From NCBI GenBank assembly GCA_035524895.1, contig DATLFI010000189.1:1-46679 (forward strand): a DNA stretch of 46,679 nucleotides, written 5' to 3'. The notes under the pieces were generated by a model. That model saw nothing but the letters and a program-made list of their open reading frames with translations, was not told the origin of the DNA and did not search any database. Source of the DNA: DATLFI01 sp035524895. Its GTDB lineage: Bacteria; Acidobacteriota; Thermoanaerobaculia; Multivoradales; Multivoraceae. Made by a program: the position numbers and the translations under genes. Shown in pieces: positions 36,264 through 44,838 of the stretch; within the stretch, counting starts at the first letter, position 1, and each line of letters opens with the position of its first letter.

Positions 36264-38903
36264 CTATTGCGTTCCGGCGGTCCCGCGGTAGAGCGCGTTG
36301 AACAGCAGCTTGAACGTGCCGTGGGGCTGGCCGCGATGCTGCGCGCGCAGACCCAGGAGCACGACTCGACCGTCGCCGACCTCGGCTTCGACCACGGCGG
36401 CCTTGCCGGCGATGTGGCTGCCGCCAAGGACCCAGCCGCTGCGCAGCAGGTCGCTCTCCTCGGCCCAGCTCGCGGCCTTGGTCACTGTCGCCGGCGGCGT
36501 CGGCTCGATGCCGCGGTGGCGCTCGAGGCGCGTGGCCTCTCGGCCGAGCTGGAAGGCGGGGCTGTGGGCGAAGAAGCCCGTGGCCTCCTCGGGCATGCCG
36601 TAGGCAAGCGGGTGGGCCGGGTCGACGAGGAGCCGCAGCAGCGTGCCGGGGACGAAGAAGTCGCTGCGCTCGAGCCTCGCCGTGACGTCGCGGACGGGAA
36701 GCGCGAAGATCGTGAGCGGCAGCTCGGCGGCGGTATCGAGCGCGACGAGCGTGCCGCCCGAGCGGGTGAACTCGTAGAGGTGGAAGACACCACTTGGGGT
36801 CATGCCACCGGTGTATTCGGCGGGCGCGAGGTCGCGGTGCTGACCGTGGAGCATGGACTCCCAGCGCGCATCGGGCAGCACCAGTACGTCGAGGCGATCC
36901 CGCAGCGAGCCGGCGCGCAGGTCGGCGTCGAAGACCTGCTGGTACGGGAGCTCGAACTGGTCGAGCACCCAGCGGGTCCAGCCCTCGTCCATGTTGCCGC
37001 CCCAGGCTCGGTAGAGGCCGACACGAGGTGCGCGCAATGGCAGCAGTGTGCCGTCGGGCGCGGCGTCGAGCGCGATTGCGACGAGCCCGAGCGACCTCGC
37101 CGCGCGCTCGACCTGCTCGCGGAGCTCCTGCGCCGCGCCGTCATCGTTTTCTGGCGCGAGCACCACGAAGGCACCGGGCGGCCACTCGATCCCAGCGGAG
37201 CGGAGCGGGGCATCGAGCCGCGACACCGCGGCACCCACGTCGAGCAGCCGCTGGACCGCTGTGAAGCTGTCGTTGGCGCGCGGGTCGAGCGCCCAGCCCC
37301 AGTCTCCCTTGCCGGCTACGCGCCCGGGCGCCGGCTCGGCCCCGGTGACCGGCTCGGTCGCCGCCTCGACCGTGAGCTCGTGCCGGTCGACGGCGACGCC
37401 CATCTGCAACGGAAGTGTCCAGCCGGTGATGTCGTACGGCAGCTCGGGCGAGCCTCCCGGTTGCTGCCGGCGGTCGGGGTAGACCTGCGGGTTGAGAAGA
37501 TCCGTGAGGTAGGGCCGGAAGGCCTGGGCGCCGCGCACCAGGAAGCTGCCCGCGGGATACTCGCGCTCGCCGGCGCGGAACCGCGAGGTGGCCCGCTCCA
37601 CCTCGACGCCGCCTTGGCGCAGCACGTCGACCAGCCGCCTCGTCGTGCCGGCGTCCCATTGCTCGTCGGGAGCCGGGATGATGTAGGTCTCGGCGGCCCC
37701 GGCCTCGATCGCGTCGCGACCCATGCGGTAGATGTCGTAGAGCCACGAGCGCCGCCGGCTGGCACCGATGTCGAGCACCGCCATCGAAGCGGTGAGCATG
37801 TAGTCGCAACTGTCGCGGAAGCTCCACGGGCCGCCGAGGTAGGGAGCGGGGTAGAACGTCGACGGTTCGGTAGTCGAGACGCCGCCGCCGAACGACTTGG
37901 GAAACTTCTCGCGGTCGTAGGTGATCGACGCCGGCGACGAGTGAGCGGTCTCGGTGAGGATGCCGATCATGTTGTGGAAGTACGGCGTCGTGCGCATGCC
38001 GCCGTTCCACCAGGTGTCGAACGAGATGCGCGAGATCGCCCCGGGCTTGCCCTCCTGGGCGAAGCGCTGGCCCATCGCCTCGCCCACCAGGTTGACGCCG
38101 CGCATCACCAGAGGCGGGATGTTCGGGTTCATCGGGTCGGCGAAGGGCGGGATGAAGATGCGAGCCGGGAACGGCGCCTCTTGGTGCTGGTTGTAGACGA
38201 TTTGCGGGTACCAGCGGTGATAGAGCTGCCGGCCGACGTTGCGGCTCTCGGCGAGGTTGAACATGAACCAGTCGCGGTTGTTGTCGTGCCCGGCGTATTT
38301 TTGGTAGAGCCGGGGCGGGCTCGAGTCCTCGTATGGCGACCCGAGCTGGGTGCGGTACCACTCGGCGATCAGCGTGGTGCCGTCGGGGTTCATGTCGGGC
38401 AGCAGCAGGAACACCACCTCGTCGCGGATGCGGTGCCACTCCTCGGTCTCCTCCGAGACCGCGAGAAAGGCCAGCTGCGGCGCGGTCTGCGCGTGCGCAC
38501 GCTCCGTAGAGTGCAGGCCGAAGTCGATCCACACCACGGCTCGTCCCTCTTCGGCGAGGACGCGCGCCTGCTCGTCGTCGAGGTCGCGGGCCCGGGCCAG
38601 CCGCTCGGCGATCTCGCGGTACCGCTCGCGGTCGCGCAGGTTCTCGGGCGACGAGATGATGGCGAGCCACTGCGTGCGGCCTTCCTCGGTCGTGCCGATC
38701 GCTTCGAGCTCGATGCGGTCGCTCGCGGCGGCGAGCGCCTGCAGGTAGGTGGAGATCTCTTCCGAGGTCGCCAGGCTGCGCTCGGCGCAAGGCGAGAAGC
38801 CGAGCATCGACTCGGGACTCGGCAGCTCGACCGAGCCGTAACCAGGCCCGCCGATAGCGAGCAGCGTGCATGCGGCGAGCGTGGCAGCCGTAGGGCGCTC
38901 CAT
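36264..38903 (-). CDS. Secreted M14-family zinc carboxypeptidase-like protein
   Basis: An 879-residue exported protein. The signal peptide is MERPTAATLAACTLLAIGGP. The peptidase domain (about 40-380) shows the zinc motif HxxE in WIDFGLHSTERAHAQ (H131, E134), then FLLLPDMNPDGTTLIAEW, the HDNNRDWFMFN block with a probable third zinc ligand further on in IVYNQHQEAPFP, and a candidate catalytic Glu in MIGILTETAHSS. The C-terminal 450 residues include a GATase-like Rossmann segment (LDVLVLPDARW, FTRSGGTLVALD). Family members trim C-terminal residues from peptides or peptidoglycan-like substrates; the target is unknown. The start is ATG 38903, with AGGAG 12 bases upstream in a duplicated 21-bp segment. 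Confidence 0.88.
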   Translation of the reverse strand: MERPTAATLAACTLLAIGGPGYGSVELPSPESMLGFSPCAERSLATSEEISTYLQALAAASDRIELEAIGTTEEGRTQWLAIISSPENLRDRERYREIAERLARARDLDDEQARVLAEEGRAVVWIDFGLHSTERAHAQTAPQLAFLAVSEETEEWHRIRDEVVFLLLPDMNPDGTTLIAEWYRTQLGSPYEDSSPPRLYQKYAGHDNNRDWFMFNLAESRNVGRQLYHRWYPQIVYNQHQEAPFPARIFIPPFADPMNPNIPPLVMRGVNLVGEAMGQRFAQEGKPGAISRISFDTWWNGGMRTTPYFHNMIGILTETAHSSPASITYDREKFPKSFGGGVSTTEPSTFYPAPYLGGPWSFRDSCDYMLTASMAVLDIGASRRRSWLYDIYRMGRDAIEAGAAETYIIPAPDEQWDAGTTRRLVDVLRQGGVEVERATSRFRAGEREYPAGSFLVRGAQAFRPYLTDLLNPQVYPDRRQQPGGSPELPYDITGWTLPLQMGVAVDRHELTVEAATEPVTGAEPAPGRVAGKGDWGWALDPRANDSFTAVQRLLDVGAAVSRLDAPLRSAGIEWPPGAFVVLAPENDDGAAQELREQVERAARSLGLVAIALDAAPDGTLLPLRAPRVGLYRAWGGNMDEGWTRWVLDQFELPYQQVFDADLRAGSLRDRLDVLVLPDARWESMLHGQHRDLAPAEYTGGMTPSGVFHLYEFTRSGGTLVALDTAAELPLTIFALPVRDVTARLERSDFFVPGTLLRLLVDPAHPLAYGMPEEATGFFAHSPAFQLGREATRLERHRGIEPTPPATVTKAASWAEESDLLRSGWVLGGSHIAGKAAVVEAEVGDGRVVLLGLRAQHRGQPHGTFKLLFNALYRGTAGTQ

Positions 38904-38913
38904 GGCGTTCTGT

Positions 38914-38955
38914 GACTCCTGAGGTTGGCGCGCGGACTCCTGAGGTTGGCGCGCG
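38914..38955 (-). repeat. 21-bp tandem duplication in the M14 gene leader
   Basis: A 21-base unit beginning GACTCCTGAGGTTGGCGC (plus strand) occurs twice, head to tail and exact, 10-52 bases upstream of the M14 start codon. On the minus strand each unit carries AGGAG, so the ribosome-binding site is duplicated. Confidence 0.75.
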
Positions 38956-39192
38956 AGACGACGCGGAAGCGCTTACCTTAACTCCGCTCGGTGTTCCGAT
39001 CCGGCACCGGCTCGCCGATCGAATCGGCAGCGTTCCCGCCGCGAGCTTCTGGGACCAGGCAAGAACAGGCACGAACCGGCTCGAACGTTGCTTCGTCGAG
39101 TGCCTCGCGCAGGAATCGGCGCCACCGTGGGTTCCAACCGGTGTCGGGCCGATCGACGGCCGAGTTGGAGGGCAGTCGCGGAGCACGCCGTG

Positions 39193-41328
39193 ATGGATAC
39201 CAGGAGCAGCCGAGCCATGCGCCAAGGAAGCCAGAGAGGCCAGAGAGGCCAGAGAGGCCGAAGCCAGAGAGGCCCGAGAGCTCGTGCCACGCACGGGATC
39301 GTCGAATCTTCGCGCGGCAGCGTCGCGGCGGCGGTATGGGTCGCCTGCGGCCTTCTCTACTTGCAGCCTGTCCAGGCGGCGCCAGCAGTGGCCGGGCTCG
39401 AGCTCCCCTACGCTGCGGCTGGTCTCGACGAGCGGGCGGCAGCCGCGCACCTGCTCGACCGGCTCGCCTTCGGCGCGCGACCCGGAGACATCGATCGGCT
39501 TCTCGAGATGGGGCTTTCGGAGTGGATCGAGGGGCAGATCGCGGGTAGCGCCGTCGAGTCGCAGCTAGAGAAGCGACTGGCACCGTACGACGCCTTGCGC
39601 CTGAGCGCCGAGGATCTCGCCGAGACCTTCCCGCCACCGGCGATGGCGTTGCGGTTGGCGATGCGAGACAACAGGGCGCCGCAGTCGCCGCCAGGCTCGG
39701 GCGGGGAGGGCGAGGCCAAATTGGGCCGCGGGACCGGCGACCCTGGCGACGGCGGCGAGCGCGACCGGCGCCGCGAGGCCGTCGCGGCGCTACGCGAGCA
39801 GGGTCGCCGATCCCCACGCGAGCTCGTCGGCCAGCTCCAGGCGCAGAAGGTGTTGCGCGCCGTCTACGCCGAGAACCAGCTCCACGAGGTGCTGGTCGAC
39901 TTCTGGTTCAACCACTTCAACGTCTCGACCACCGACAACCAGGCGCGCGGCTACGTGCTCGCCTACGAGCGAGACGCCCTACGCCCGCGGGTCACTGTTT
40001 CGTTCCGCGACCTGCTCGGCGCCACGGCTCGGCACCCGGCGATGCTGCAGTACCTCGACAACGCGCAGTCCCGGGCGGAGGAAGGGCGACGCGTCGCGTT
40101 CGATGCCGAGCGGGAGCGACTGCGCTCGCGCACCGAGCGCGCCGGCCGGGCTGGCGGCCGGGCCGGGATCCGCCCTGGCATGGCCAGACCTCCAGGACAG
40201 GGGGCCCGTTCCGGTGGCCGGCCCGAAGCAGCACGCGGCAACGACAGAGTCTTGGCTGCGGTCGAGTCCAATCGGCCGCGCGGCCTCAACGAGAACTACG
40301 CTCGCGAGCTGCTCGAGCTGCACACCCTCGGGGTCGACGGCGGCTACACGCAGCAGGACGTCGTCGAAGTAGCGCGAGCCTTCACCGGCTGGAGCGTGCT
40401 GCCTCCCCGTGGCCTGCGGCCCGACGGCACCGGCCCGAACCAGGAGCGCCTGCAGCGCTACGGCTCGCGCGCCGGTTTCGTGACCGGCGCGGATGGGTTC
40501 TTCTTCCATCCGGGCTGGCACGACGCCGAGCAGAAGATCGTGCTGGGTACCACGCTGTCGGCCGGCCGGGGCATCGCCGATGGCGAGCAGGTGCTGGATC
40601 TGGTGGCGACGCACCCGGCCACCGCCCGTCACATCGCGCGCAAGCTCGCGGTGCGCTTCGTCTCCGACTCTCCGCCGCCGGATCTCGTCGACCGCTTGGC
40701 GAGTGCGTTCACCAGCTCGCGGGGAGACATCGCCGCCCTGATGCGCGCGCTGGTGCAGTCCGAGGAGTTCTGGGCCTCGCGCGGCGAGAAGGTCAAGAGC
40801 CCGTTCGAGCTGGCGGTCTCGGCGTTGCGCGCGCTCGGTGCGGAGGTCGAGCAGCCCGCGGCGCTGGTGCAGGCGATCACTCGCATGGGACAGCCGCTCT
40901 ACGCCTACCAGGCTCCCACCGGCTACCCGGATCGGGCGGATTTCTGGGTCAACACCGGCGCGCTGCTCCACCGCATGAACTTCGGGCTGCAGCTCGCCGC
41001 CGGTCGGGTTCGTGGGGTCGAGCTGGACCTCGAGGGCCTCGTCGGCGGGCAGGATCCGGGGAGCGTGGACGACGCCTTGCAGCGCTATGCCGAGCTGCTG
41101 CTGCCGGAACGAGACCTCGTGGACGTGGTCGAACGTCTTGGTGAGATGGCGCGCGCGCCTGAGCTCGCGGCGCGAGTGGAAGAGCAGGCCGCGGGTGCGC
41201 CGTCAGGCGGCGAGGACGCGGCAATGGAGGTCGCCGAGCGCGAGCCTTCACGCTCGCCGCGCGCGCCGTCGGTCCAGGCGCAGGTGGTCGGCGTGCTACT
41301 TGGCTCCCCCGAATTCCAACAGCGCTGA
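39193..41328 (+). CDS. DUF1800 family exported protein
   Basis: A 711-residue protein of the DUF1800 family, which almost always sits beside DUF1501. Family blocks are HLLDRLAFGARPGDIDRLLE, VLVDFWFNHFNVSTTDNQAR, NENYARELLELHTLGVDGGY, VVEVARAFTGW and AEQKIVLGTTL. The N-terminus is odd: before the hydrophobic export segment (SVAAAVWVACGLLYLQPVQA) there are Gln-Arg-Gly repeats (SQRGQRGQRGRSQRG) encoded by 9-bp tandem repeats. ATG 39193 has GGAG nine bases upstream; ATG 39217 with AGGAG ten bases upstream would keep the repeats. The function is not established; export with the DUF1501 partner is likely. Confidence 0.88.
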   Translation: MDTRSSRAMRQGSQRGQRGQRGRSQRGPRARATHGIVESSRGSVAAAVWVACGLLYLQPVQAAPAVAGLELPYAAAGLDERAAAAHLLDRLAFGARPGDIDRLLEMGLSEWIEGQIAGSAVESQLEKRLAPYDALRLSAEDLAETFPPPAMALRLAMRDNRAPQSPPGSGGEGEAKLGRGTGDPGDGGERDRRREAVAALREQGRRSPRELVGQLQAQKVLRAVYAENQLHEVLVDFWFNHFNVSTTDNQARGYVLAYERDALRPRVTVSFRDLLGATARHPAMLQYLDNAQSRAEEGRRVAFDAERERLRSRTERAGRAGGRAGIRPGMARPPGQGARSGGRPEAARGNDRVLAAVESNRPRGLNENYARELLELHTLGVDGGYTQQDVVEVARAFTGWSVLPPRGLRPDGTGPNQERLQRYGSRAGFVTGADGFFFHPGWHDAEQKIVLGTTLSAGRGIADGEQVLDLVATHPATARHIARKLAVRFVSDSPPPDLVDRLASAFTSSRGDIAALMRALVQSEEFWASRGEKVKSPFELAVSALRALGAEVEQPAALVQAITRMGQPLYAYQAPTGYPDRADFWVNTGALLHRMNFGLQLAAGRVRGVELDLEGLVGGQDPGSVDDALQRYAELLLPERDLVDVVERLGEMARAPELAARVEEQAAGAPSGGEDAAMEVAEREPSRSPRAPSVQAQVVGVLLGSPEFQQR
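39230..39271 (+). repeat. 9-bp coding tandem repeat (Gln-Arg-Gly)
   Basis: GCCAGAGAG occurs three times in tandem (39230-39256) and once more after GCCGAA (39263-39271), near the start of the DUF1800 gene. Confidence 0.7.
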
Positions 41329-41387
41329 GTCCGCGTGAGCTGACGGCAGGGAACGCCCCCGCCGAGACCCGCAGGAGATACCGATCC

Positions 41388-42671
41388 ATGAGCCCTTCCC
41401 GACGAGCGTTTCTCAAGCAGTCAGGCCTCGCGCTGTTCTCGGTTGGCCTGGCGTCCTCGGTGGCGCCCGGCTTTCTCCATCGCGCGGCGCGCGCCGCAGT
41501 GGGGCCAACCGGCGGCGGGCGCCGCAAGGTCCTGGTGACGATCTTCCAGCGCGGCGCCATGGACGCGCTCGCGGCGGTGCCGCCGCTCGAGCACGAGGCG
41601 CTGCTTCGCAAGCTTCGGCCTCGGCTCTTCCAGTCCGCGGCGCGCTCTGCCGGCGAAGACGCGGTGCTCGACCTGGGCGGCGCCGGCTTCGGCCTCCACC
41701 CGGCGCTCGAGCCGCTCTTGCCGCTGTGGCGCGACGGCACCCTCGGCATCGTGCACGCGGTCGGCTCCCCAGACCCCACGCGCAGCCACTTCGACGCACA
41801 GGACTACATGGAGACCGGGACGCCCGGTCGCAAGGGCACCTCCTCGGGCTGGCTCAACCGGGTGGCCGGCGAGCTCGGACACGAGGCGACACCGTTCCGC
41901 GCGGTCTCGGTCACGCCGGCGCTGCCGCGCAGCCTCTACGGGGAGCAGCCGGCGGTCGCGCTGGCGCGGCTCGAGGACTTTCGCCTGGTCTCCGACGGTA
42001 CGGCGATGGCCGCAGGAAGCGCTGATACGGGTCGGGGCTTCGAGGCGCTCTACCGGGAGGCCGCGAACGACCTGTTGCGCGGCACCGGCGGCGACACGTT
42101 CGAGGCCATGAAGGTGCTCGAGGCGGTCGGCGACGACCGCGGCGGGGCTCGTGCCGCCGGCTATCCGGGCAGCCCGCTCGGCAACGGCCTGCGCCAGATC
42201 GCAAGGCTCATCCGATCGCAGGTGGGTCTCGAGGTGGCCTTCGCGGAGAGTGGCGGCTGGGACACCCATGTGCGGCAGGGCGCCGCCAGCGGTACATTCG
42301 CGCAGCGCGGGCGCGACCTCGCGCAGTCGATCGCGGCGTTCTGGAACGACCTCGGGGAGCACCGCTCCGACGTGGTCGTGCTGACCATGACCGAGTTCGG
42401 CCGCACCGTGCGCGAGAACGGGTCGGCGGGGACGGACCACGGCCATGCCTCCTGCTCGTTCTTGCTCGGTGAGTCGGTGCAGGGCGGCAGGGTGCATGGC
42501 CCCTTCCCCGGCCTGCGCGATGACGAGCTCTACGAGGGTCGCGACCTCGCCATCGGCACCGACTTCCGCGCGTTGTTCGCCGGGGTGGCTGCCGGTCACC
42601 TGGGTGTGACCGACCATGCGGCGCTCTTCCCGGGGTGGGACGGTATGCCGTTGGGATTGGTGCGGGGCTGA
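41388..42671 (+). CDS. DUF1501 family protein, Tat-exported
   Basis: A 427-residue protein of the DUF1501 family (alkaline-phosphatase/sulfatase-like fold). A twin-arginine signal is clear: SRRAFLKQSGLALFSVGLAS. Other blocks are VTIFQRGAMDALAAVPPLEH, GIVHAVGSPDPTRSHFDAQD, GWDTHVRQG, VVVLTMTEFGRTVRENGSAG and TDHGHASCSFLLG. The start is ATG 41388, following AGGAGA. It comes 59 bp after the DUF1800 gene, the standard pairing, and Tat export means it folds with any metal in the cytoplasm first. The substrate is unknown. Confidence 0.9.
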   Translation: MSPSRRAFLKQSGLALFSVGLASSVAPGFLHRAARAAVGPTGGGRRKVLVTIFQRGAMDALAAVPPLEHEALLRKLRPRLFQSAARSAGEDAVLDLGGAGFGLHPALEPLLPLWRDGTLGIVHAVGSPDPTRSHFDAQDYMETGTPGRKGTSSGWLNRVAGELGHEATPFRAVSVTPALPRSLYGEQPAVALARLEDFRLVSDGTAMAAGSADTGRGFEALYREAANDLLRGTGGDTFEAMKVLEAVGDDRGGARAAGYPGSPLGNGLRQIARLIRSQVGLEVAFAESGGWDTHVRQGAASGTFAQRGRDLAQSIAAFWNDLGEHRSDVVVLTMTEFGRTVRENGSAGTDHGHASCSFLLGESVQGGRVHGPFPGLRDDELYEGRDLAIGTDFRALFAGVAAGHLGVTDHAALFPGWDGMPLGLVRG

Positions 42672-42698
42672 GAGAGCTCGCAACGGGTGGAGTGAAAC

Positions 42699-42727
42699 TT
42701 CACGGGGGGTCCGATCGTCGTTACATT
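42699..42727 (+). promoter_or_regulatory. Possible promoter of the paralogous envelope protein pair
   Basis: TTCACG (42699-42704), a 17-base spacer, TACATT (42722-42727). The TTCAC is also one arm of the small palindrome GTGAA-AC-TTCAC. Confidence 0.35.
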
Positions 42728-42778
42728 GGACACAGGGACGGCCCGGGCATCGGGACGACCCGCTACGAGGAGATGACC

Positions 42779-43366
42779 GTGAACCGAACCCCAGCCTCCC
42801 CCGCCGGTGCCCGCGCGCGCCGTTTCGCAGCCTTCGCCGCCGCCGTGTTGGCGGTGTTGCTCTTCGCCTCGCCTTCCCTGGCCGCCGACCGGTGGTTCCA
42901 CGTCCGCGTCGACGGCGCCGGCGGCGCCGAGGTGGCGGTGAACCTGCCGCTCAGCCTCATCGAGATGGCCGTTGGCATGATCCCGCAGGAGTTCTCCAAC
43001 GAGGTCGAGGTCGAGCTCAACCGTGAAGGCTTCAACCTCCGACAGCTCCATCAGCTCTGGCAGGAGGTCAAGCACACCGGCGACGCCACCTTCGTCACCG
43101 TCAAGGAGGGCGATCAGACCATCGAGGTGAGCCGTTCCGGCAACTACCTGATCGCGCAGACCGTCGGTGGCGGCGACACCCAGATCGACGTCCGCTTCCC
43201 GCTCGAGGTGGTCGATGCGCTGTTCTCCAGCGGTCCCGACCGGCTCGACATCGCAGCGGCGGTGCGCGCCCTGGCCAACTATGCCGACGGCGACATGGTC
43301 ACCGTGCGCGATGCCGACACCACCGTGCGCGTATGGGTGGACGACTCGAACCAGGGCGATCGCTGA
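42779..43366 (+). CDS. Secreted protein of unknown function, paralogue A
   Basis: A protein of about 195 residues with a signal peptide (RRFAAFAAAVLAVLLFASPSLA, cut before ADRWFH). The mature part is built of repeating units. A strand-turn-helix unit (WFHVRVDGAGGAEVAVNLPL, then SLIEMAVG) recurs as TQIDVRFPLEVVDALFSSG. A second unit (HTGDATFVTVKEGDQTIEVS) recurs as ADGDMVTVRDADTTVRVWVD. The downstream gene shares both units. The start is GTG 42779 because AGGAG ends six bases before it; the ATG at 42773 directly abuts that site. No family is recognised. Confidence 0.72.
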   Translation: MNRTPASPAGARARRFAAFAAAVLAVLLFASPSLAADRWFHVRVDGAGGAEVAVNLPLSLIEMAVGMIPQEFSNEVEVELNREGFNLRQLHQLWQEVKHTGDATFVTVKEGDQTIEVSRSGNYLIAQTVGGGDTQIDVRFPLEVVDALFSSGPDRLDIAAAVRALANYADGDMVTVRDADTTVRVWVDDSNQGDR

Positions 43367-43372
43367 CGACGG

Positions 43373-43402
43373 TTCGAAGACATTGCTTTCGAAGACATTG
43401 CT
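43373..43402 (+). repeat. 15-bp tandem duplication between the paralogues
   Basis: TTCGAAGACATTGCT occurs twice head to tail, exact, in the 50-bp gap between the two genes and ends 14 bases before the second gene's ATG. Confidence 0.75.
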
Positions 43403-43416
43403 GAGGTGACCCAACC

Positions 43417-43902
43417 ATGCTCTCGCTGTTCAAAGTCGCGGCAGTTCTCGTGATGGCCTTCGTCGTGATGATGGCCACGGGCGCGGTCGCTGCCGGCGCC
43501 TACCTCTACTCTGGCGGCGTCGCCAGCGTGCGCGTCGACACCCCCGACGTCGACCTTTCGCTGCCGGTGCCGTTGCGACTCGTCGATCTGGGTCTCGGCC
43601 TCGCGGGCACCGCGGGGCCCCGCACCTCCGACGACTTCGCTTCGCGCTTCGAGCTGCCGCGCTCCCTCTTCGCCGAGACCGAGATCGAGGAGTGGCGACC
43701 GCTGGTACGACAGCTCGCCGACGAGCTCGGTTCCATGCCCGAGGGCGAGCTCGTCCGAGTCACCACCGGGAGCGAAGAGGTCGTCATCTCACAGCGGGGC
43801 GGGCGCTTCCGCATCGACGTCGACGCGCCCGACGCCCAGGTCCACGTCTCGGTGCCGCGCCGAGCCGCCGCGCGCATCCTCGACAAGATCGCAAACCTCT
43901 AG
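43417..43902 (+). CDS. Membrane-anchored or secreted protein of unknown function, paralogue B
   Basis: A 161-residue protein with an N-terminal membrane segment (LFKVAAVLVMAFVVMMATGA) that may stay uncut. The outer part repeats the units seen in paralogue A: SVRVDTPDVDLSLPVPLRLV and FRIDVDAPDAQVHVSVPRRA as the strand unit, and MPEGELVRVTTGSEEVVISQ as the VTV unit; LVRQLADELG aligns with the LRQLHQLWQEV helix of A. Its ATG lies 50 bp after paralogue A, so they form one operon and probably one complex. I do not recognise the domain. It converges on the lipoprotein gene. Confidence 0.75.
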   Translation: MLSLFKVAAVLVMAFVVMMATGAVAAGAYLYSGGVASVRVDTPDVDLSLPVPLRLVDLGLGLAGTAGPRTSDDFASRFELPRSLFAETEIEEWRPLVRQLADELGSMPEGELVRVTTGSEEVVISQRGGRFRIDVDAPDAQVHVSVPRRAAARILDKIANL

Positions 43903-43913
43903 AGGGATTCGGT

Positions 43914-43954
43914 GGCGCCCTCTCCCCTGGGAGGGGGTGAGGGCCTCTGGCGCC
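43914..43954. terminator. Bidirectional hairpin between convergent genes
   Basis: GGCGCC at both ends (43914-43919, 43949-43954) encloses CCCTCTCCCC and GGGGGTGAGGG arms. It ends at the stop codon of the lipoprotein gene. The inner CCCTCTCCC/GGGTGAGGG words resemble common bacterial intergenic REP-like hairpins. Confidence 0.5.
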
Positions 43955-44587
43955 CTACCCGCCCGCTCCAGCCCCCCGCAGCATCGCGAAGAACGCTTCA
44001 CGCTGCTCGGCCATCGTCGCCTCCGGGCCGACCGCGCGCAGGAACCACGGCCCGCCCGATCCCTCCACCACCGCCGCCAGCATCCGGTATCCGGGCTGGT
44101 CGGTGTTGGGGAAGCTGCCGATCGTGCTCGCCTTGAGCGTGCCCGAGAGGTCGATCGCGGTCACTTGGAGAGCGCCGGCAGCGAAGGTCTGGCGCTCGGT
44201 CGAGGCGCCTGATGCGAGTTCCATCTGCGAGATCCAGCGGTCGATGTTGGCGTCGAGACCACCGCCGCCGCCGGGTCCGAAGTAGAACACCGCGAGCTGA
44301 CCCGGCCCCGCGCTGCCCGCGATCGTCGCCTGCGCCGCGCGCATGCCGGAGCTGGGAGTCTCGGGCTGCCAGCCCGTCGGAAGGTGGATCGACAGCCCTG
44401 CTGCATCGACGGGTGTGCCCCCGGAAGCCGCGACCGGAGTCGCGACGGGAACGGTGGCTGCTGCGCTGGGCGTCGCGGTCTCCGGGGTAGCCCCGCTCTC
44501 CGGCGGTGCGGCGCAGGCGGGCAGAGCGAGCAGGCCCACGATCGCAAGCTGCGAGGACAAGGGGCGGGAGAGCCAGGGCGGGGTCAT
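43955..44587 (-). CDS. Lipoprotein of unknown function
   Basis: A 210-residue protein with a lipoprotein signal and lipobox (LAIVGLLALPACAAPPESG; Cys at about residue 25), so it is lipid-anchored in the periplasm. A low-complexity Thr/Ala/Pro linker (SAAATVPVATPVAASGGTPV) follows. The folded part (about 65-205) begins GLSIHLPTGWQPETPSSGMR and continues to GGPWFLRAVGPEATMAEQRE, which resembles small PsbP/Mog1-like or stress lipoprotein domains, but no family can be assigned firmly. The start is ATG 44587, five bases after GGAGGA. Confidence 0.78.
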   Translation of the reverse strand: MTPPWLSRPLSSQLAIVGLLALPACAAPPESGATPETATPSAAATVPVATPVAASGGTPVDAAGLSIHLPTGWQPETPSSGMRAAQATIAGSAGPGQLAVFYFGPGGGGGLDANIDRWISQMELASGASTERQTFAAGALQVTAIDLSGTLKASTIGSFPNTDQPGYRMLAAVVEGSGGPWFLRAVGPEATMAEQREAFFAMLRGAGAGG

Positions 44588-44714
44588 CGCGATCCTCCGG
44601 TCGGTTCGAGCTGTTCCAGACGGTTGCAACGGACTCGTGGCGCGTCGTCGAAGTGGTGTTCTCTCGCTGCGCGGCGAAGCTAGCAAACCGCGCACATCAC
44701 AGCCGTCGGGCCGT

Positions 44715-44788
44715 GCCCGCCAGCGCAAGATGTGAAGCCGTGCGCCAGGGAATCGTTCCTGAGCCCTGGCACAGCCAGGGCGACGATT
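44715..44788 (-). repeat. Second hairpin and repeats downstream of tRNA-Sec
   Basis: GCCCGCCAGCGCAA at 44715-44728 is repeated exactly at 44800-44813. CCCTGG-CTGTG-CCAGGG (minus strand) forms a hairpin inside outer arms AATCGT/ACGATT (44751-44788). The minus-strand motif GCTCAGGAACGAT at 44752-44764 is identical to one after tRNA-Ala. Confidence 0.65.
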
Positions 44789-44789
44789 G

Positions 44790-44838
44790 ATTCCCATGCG
44801 CCCGCCAGCGCAAAGCGCTGGCGGAAGCGCATGGGAAT
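44790..44838 (-). repeat. Inverted copy of the tRNA-Sec 3' end
   Basis: ATTCCCATGCGC plus CCGCCAGCGC (44790-44811) pairs with GCGCTGGCGG plus GCGCATGGGAAT (44815-44838), 22 bp with one two-base bulge and a 3-base loop. The right arm is the T-arm, acceptor strand and CCA of the tRNA. Confidence 0.85.

Noticed and set aside
36192..38915. Plus-strand open frame of 907 residues opposite the M14 peptidase
   Set aside because: The minus strand encodes a full M14 domain with zinc ligands and signal peptide; the plus-strand product is a low-complexity Arg/Val/Gln-rich shadow.
43914..43954. Independent REP/RAYT mobile element
   Set aside because: The hairpin resembles common REP-like words, but it is a single copy in the window and no RAYT transposase is present; a terminator is the simpler reading.
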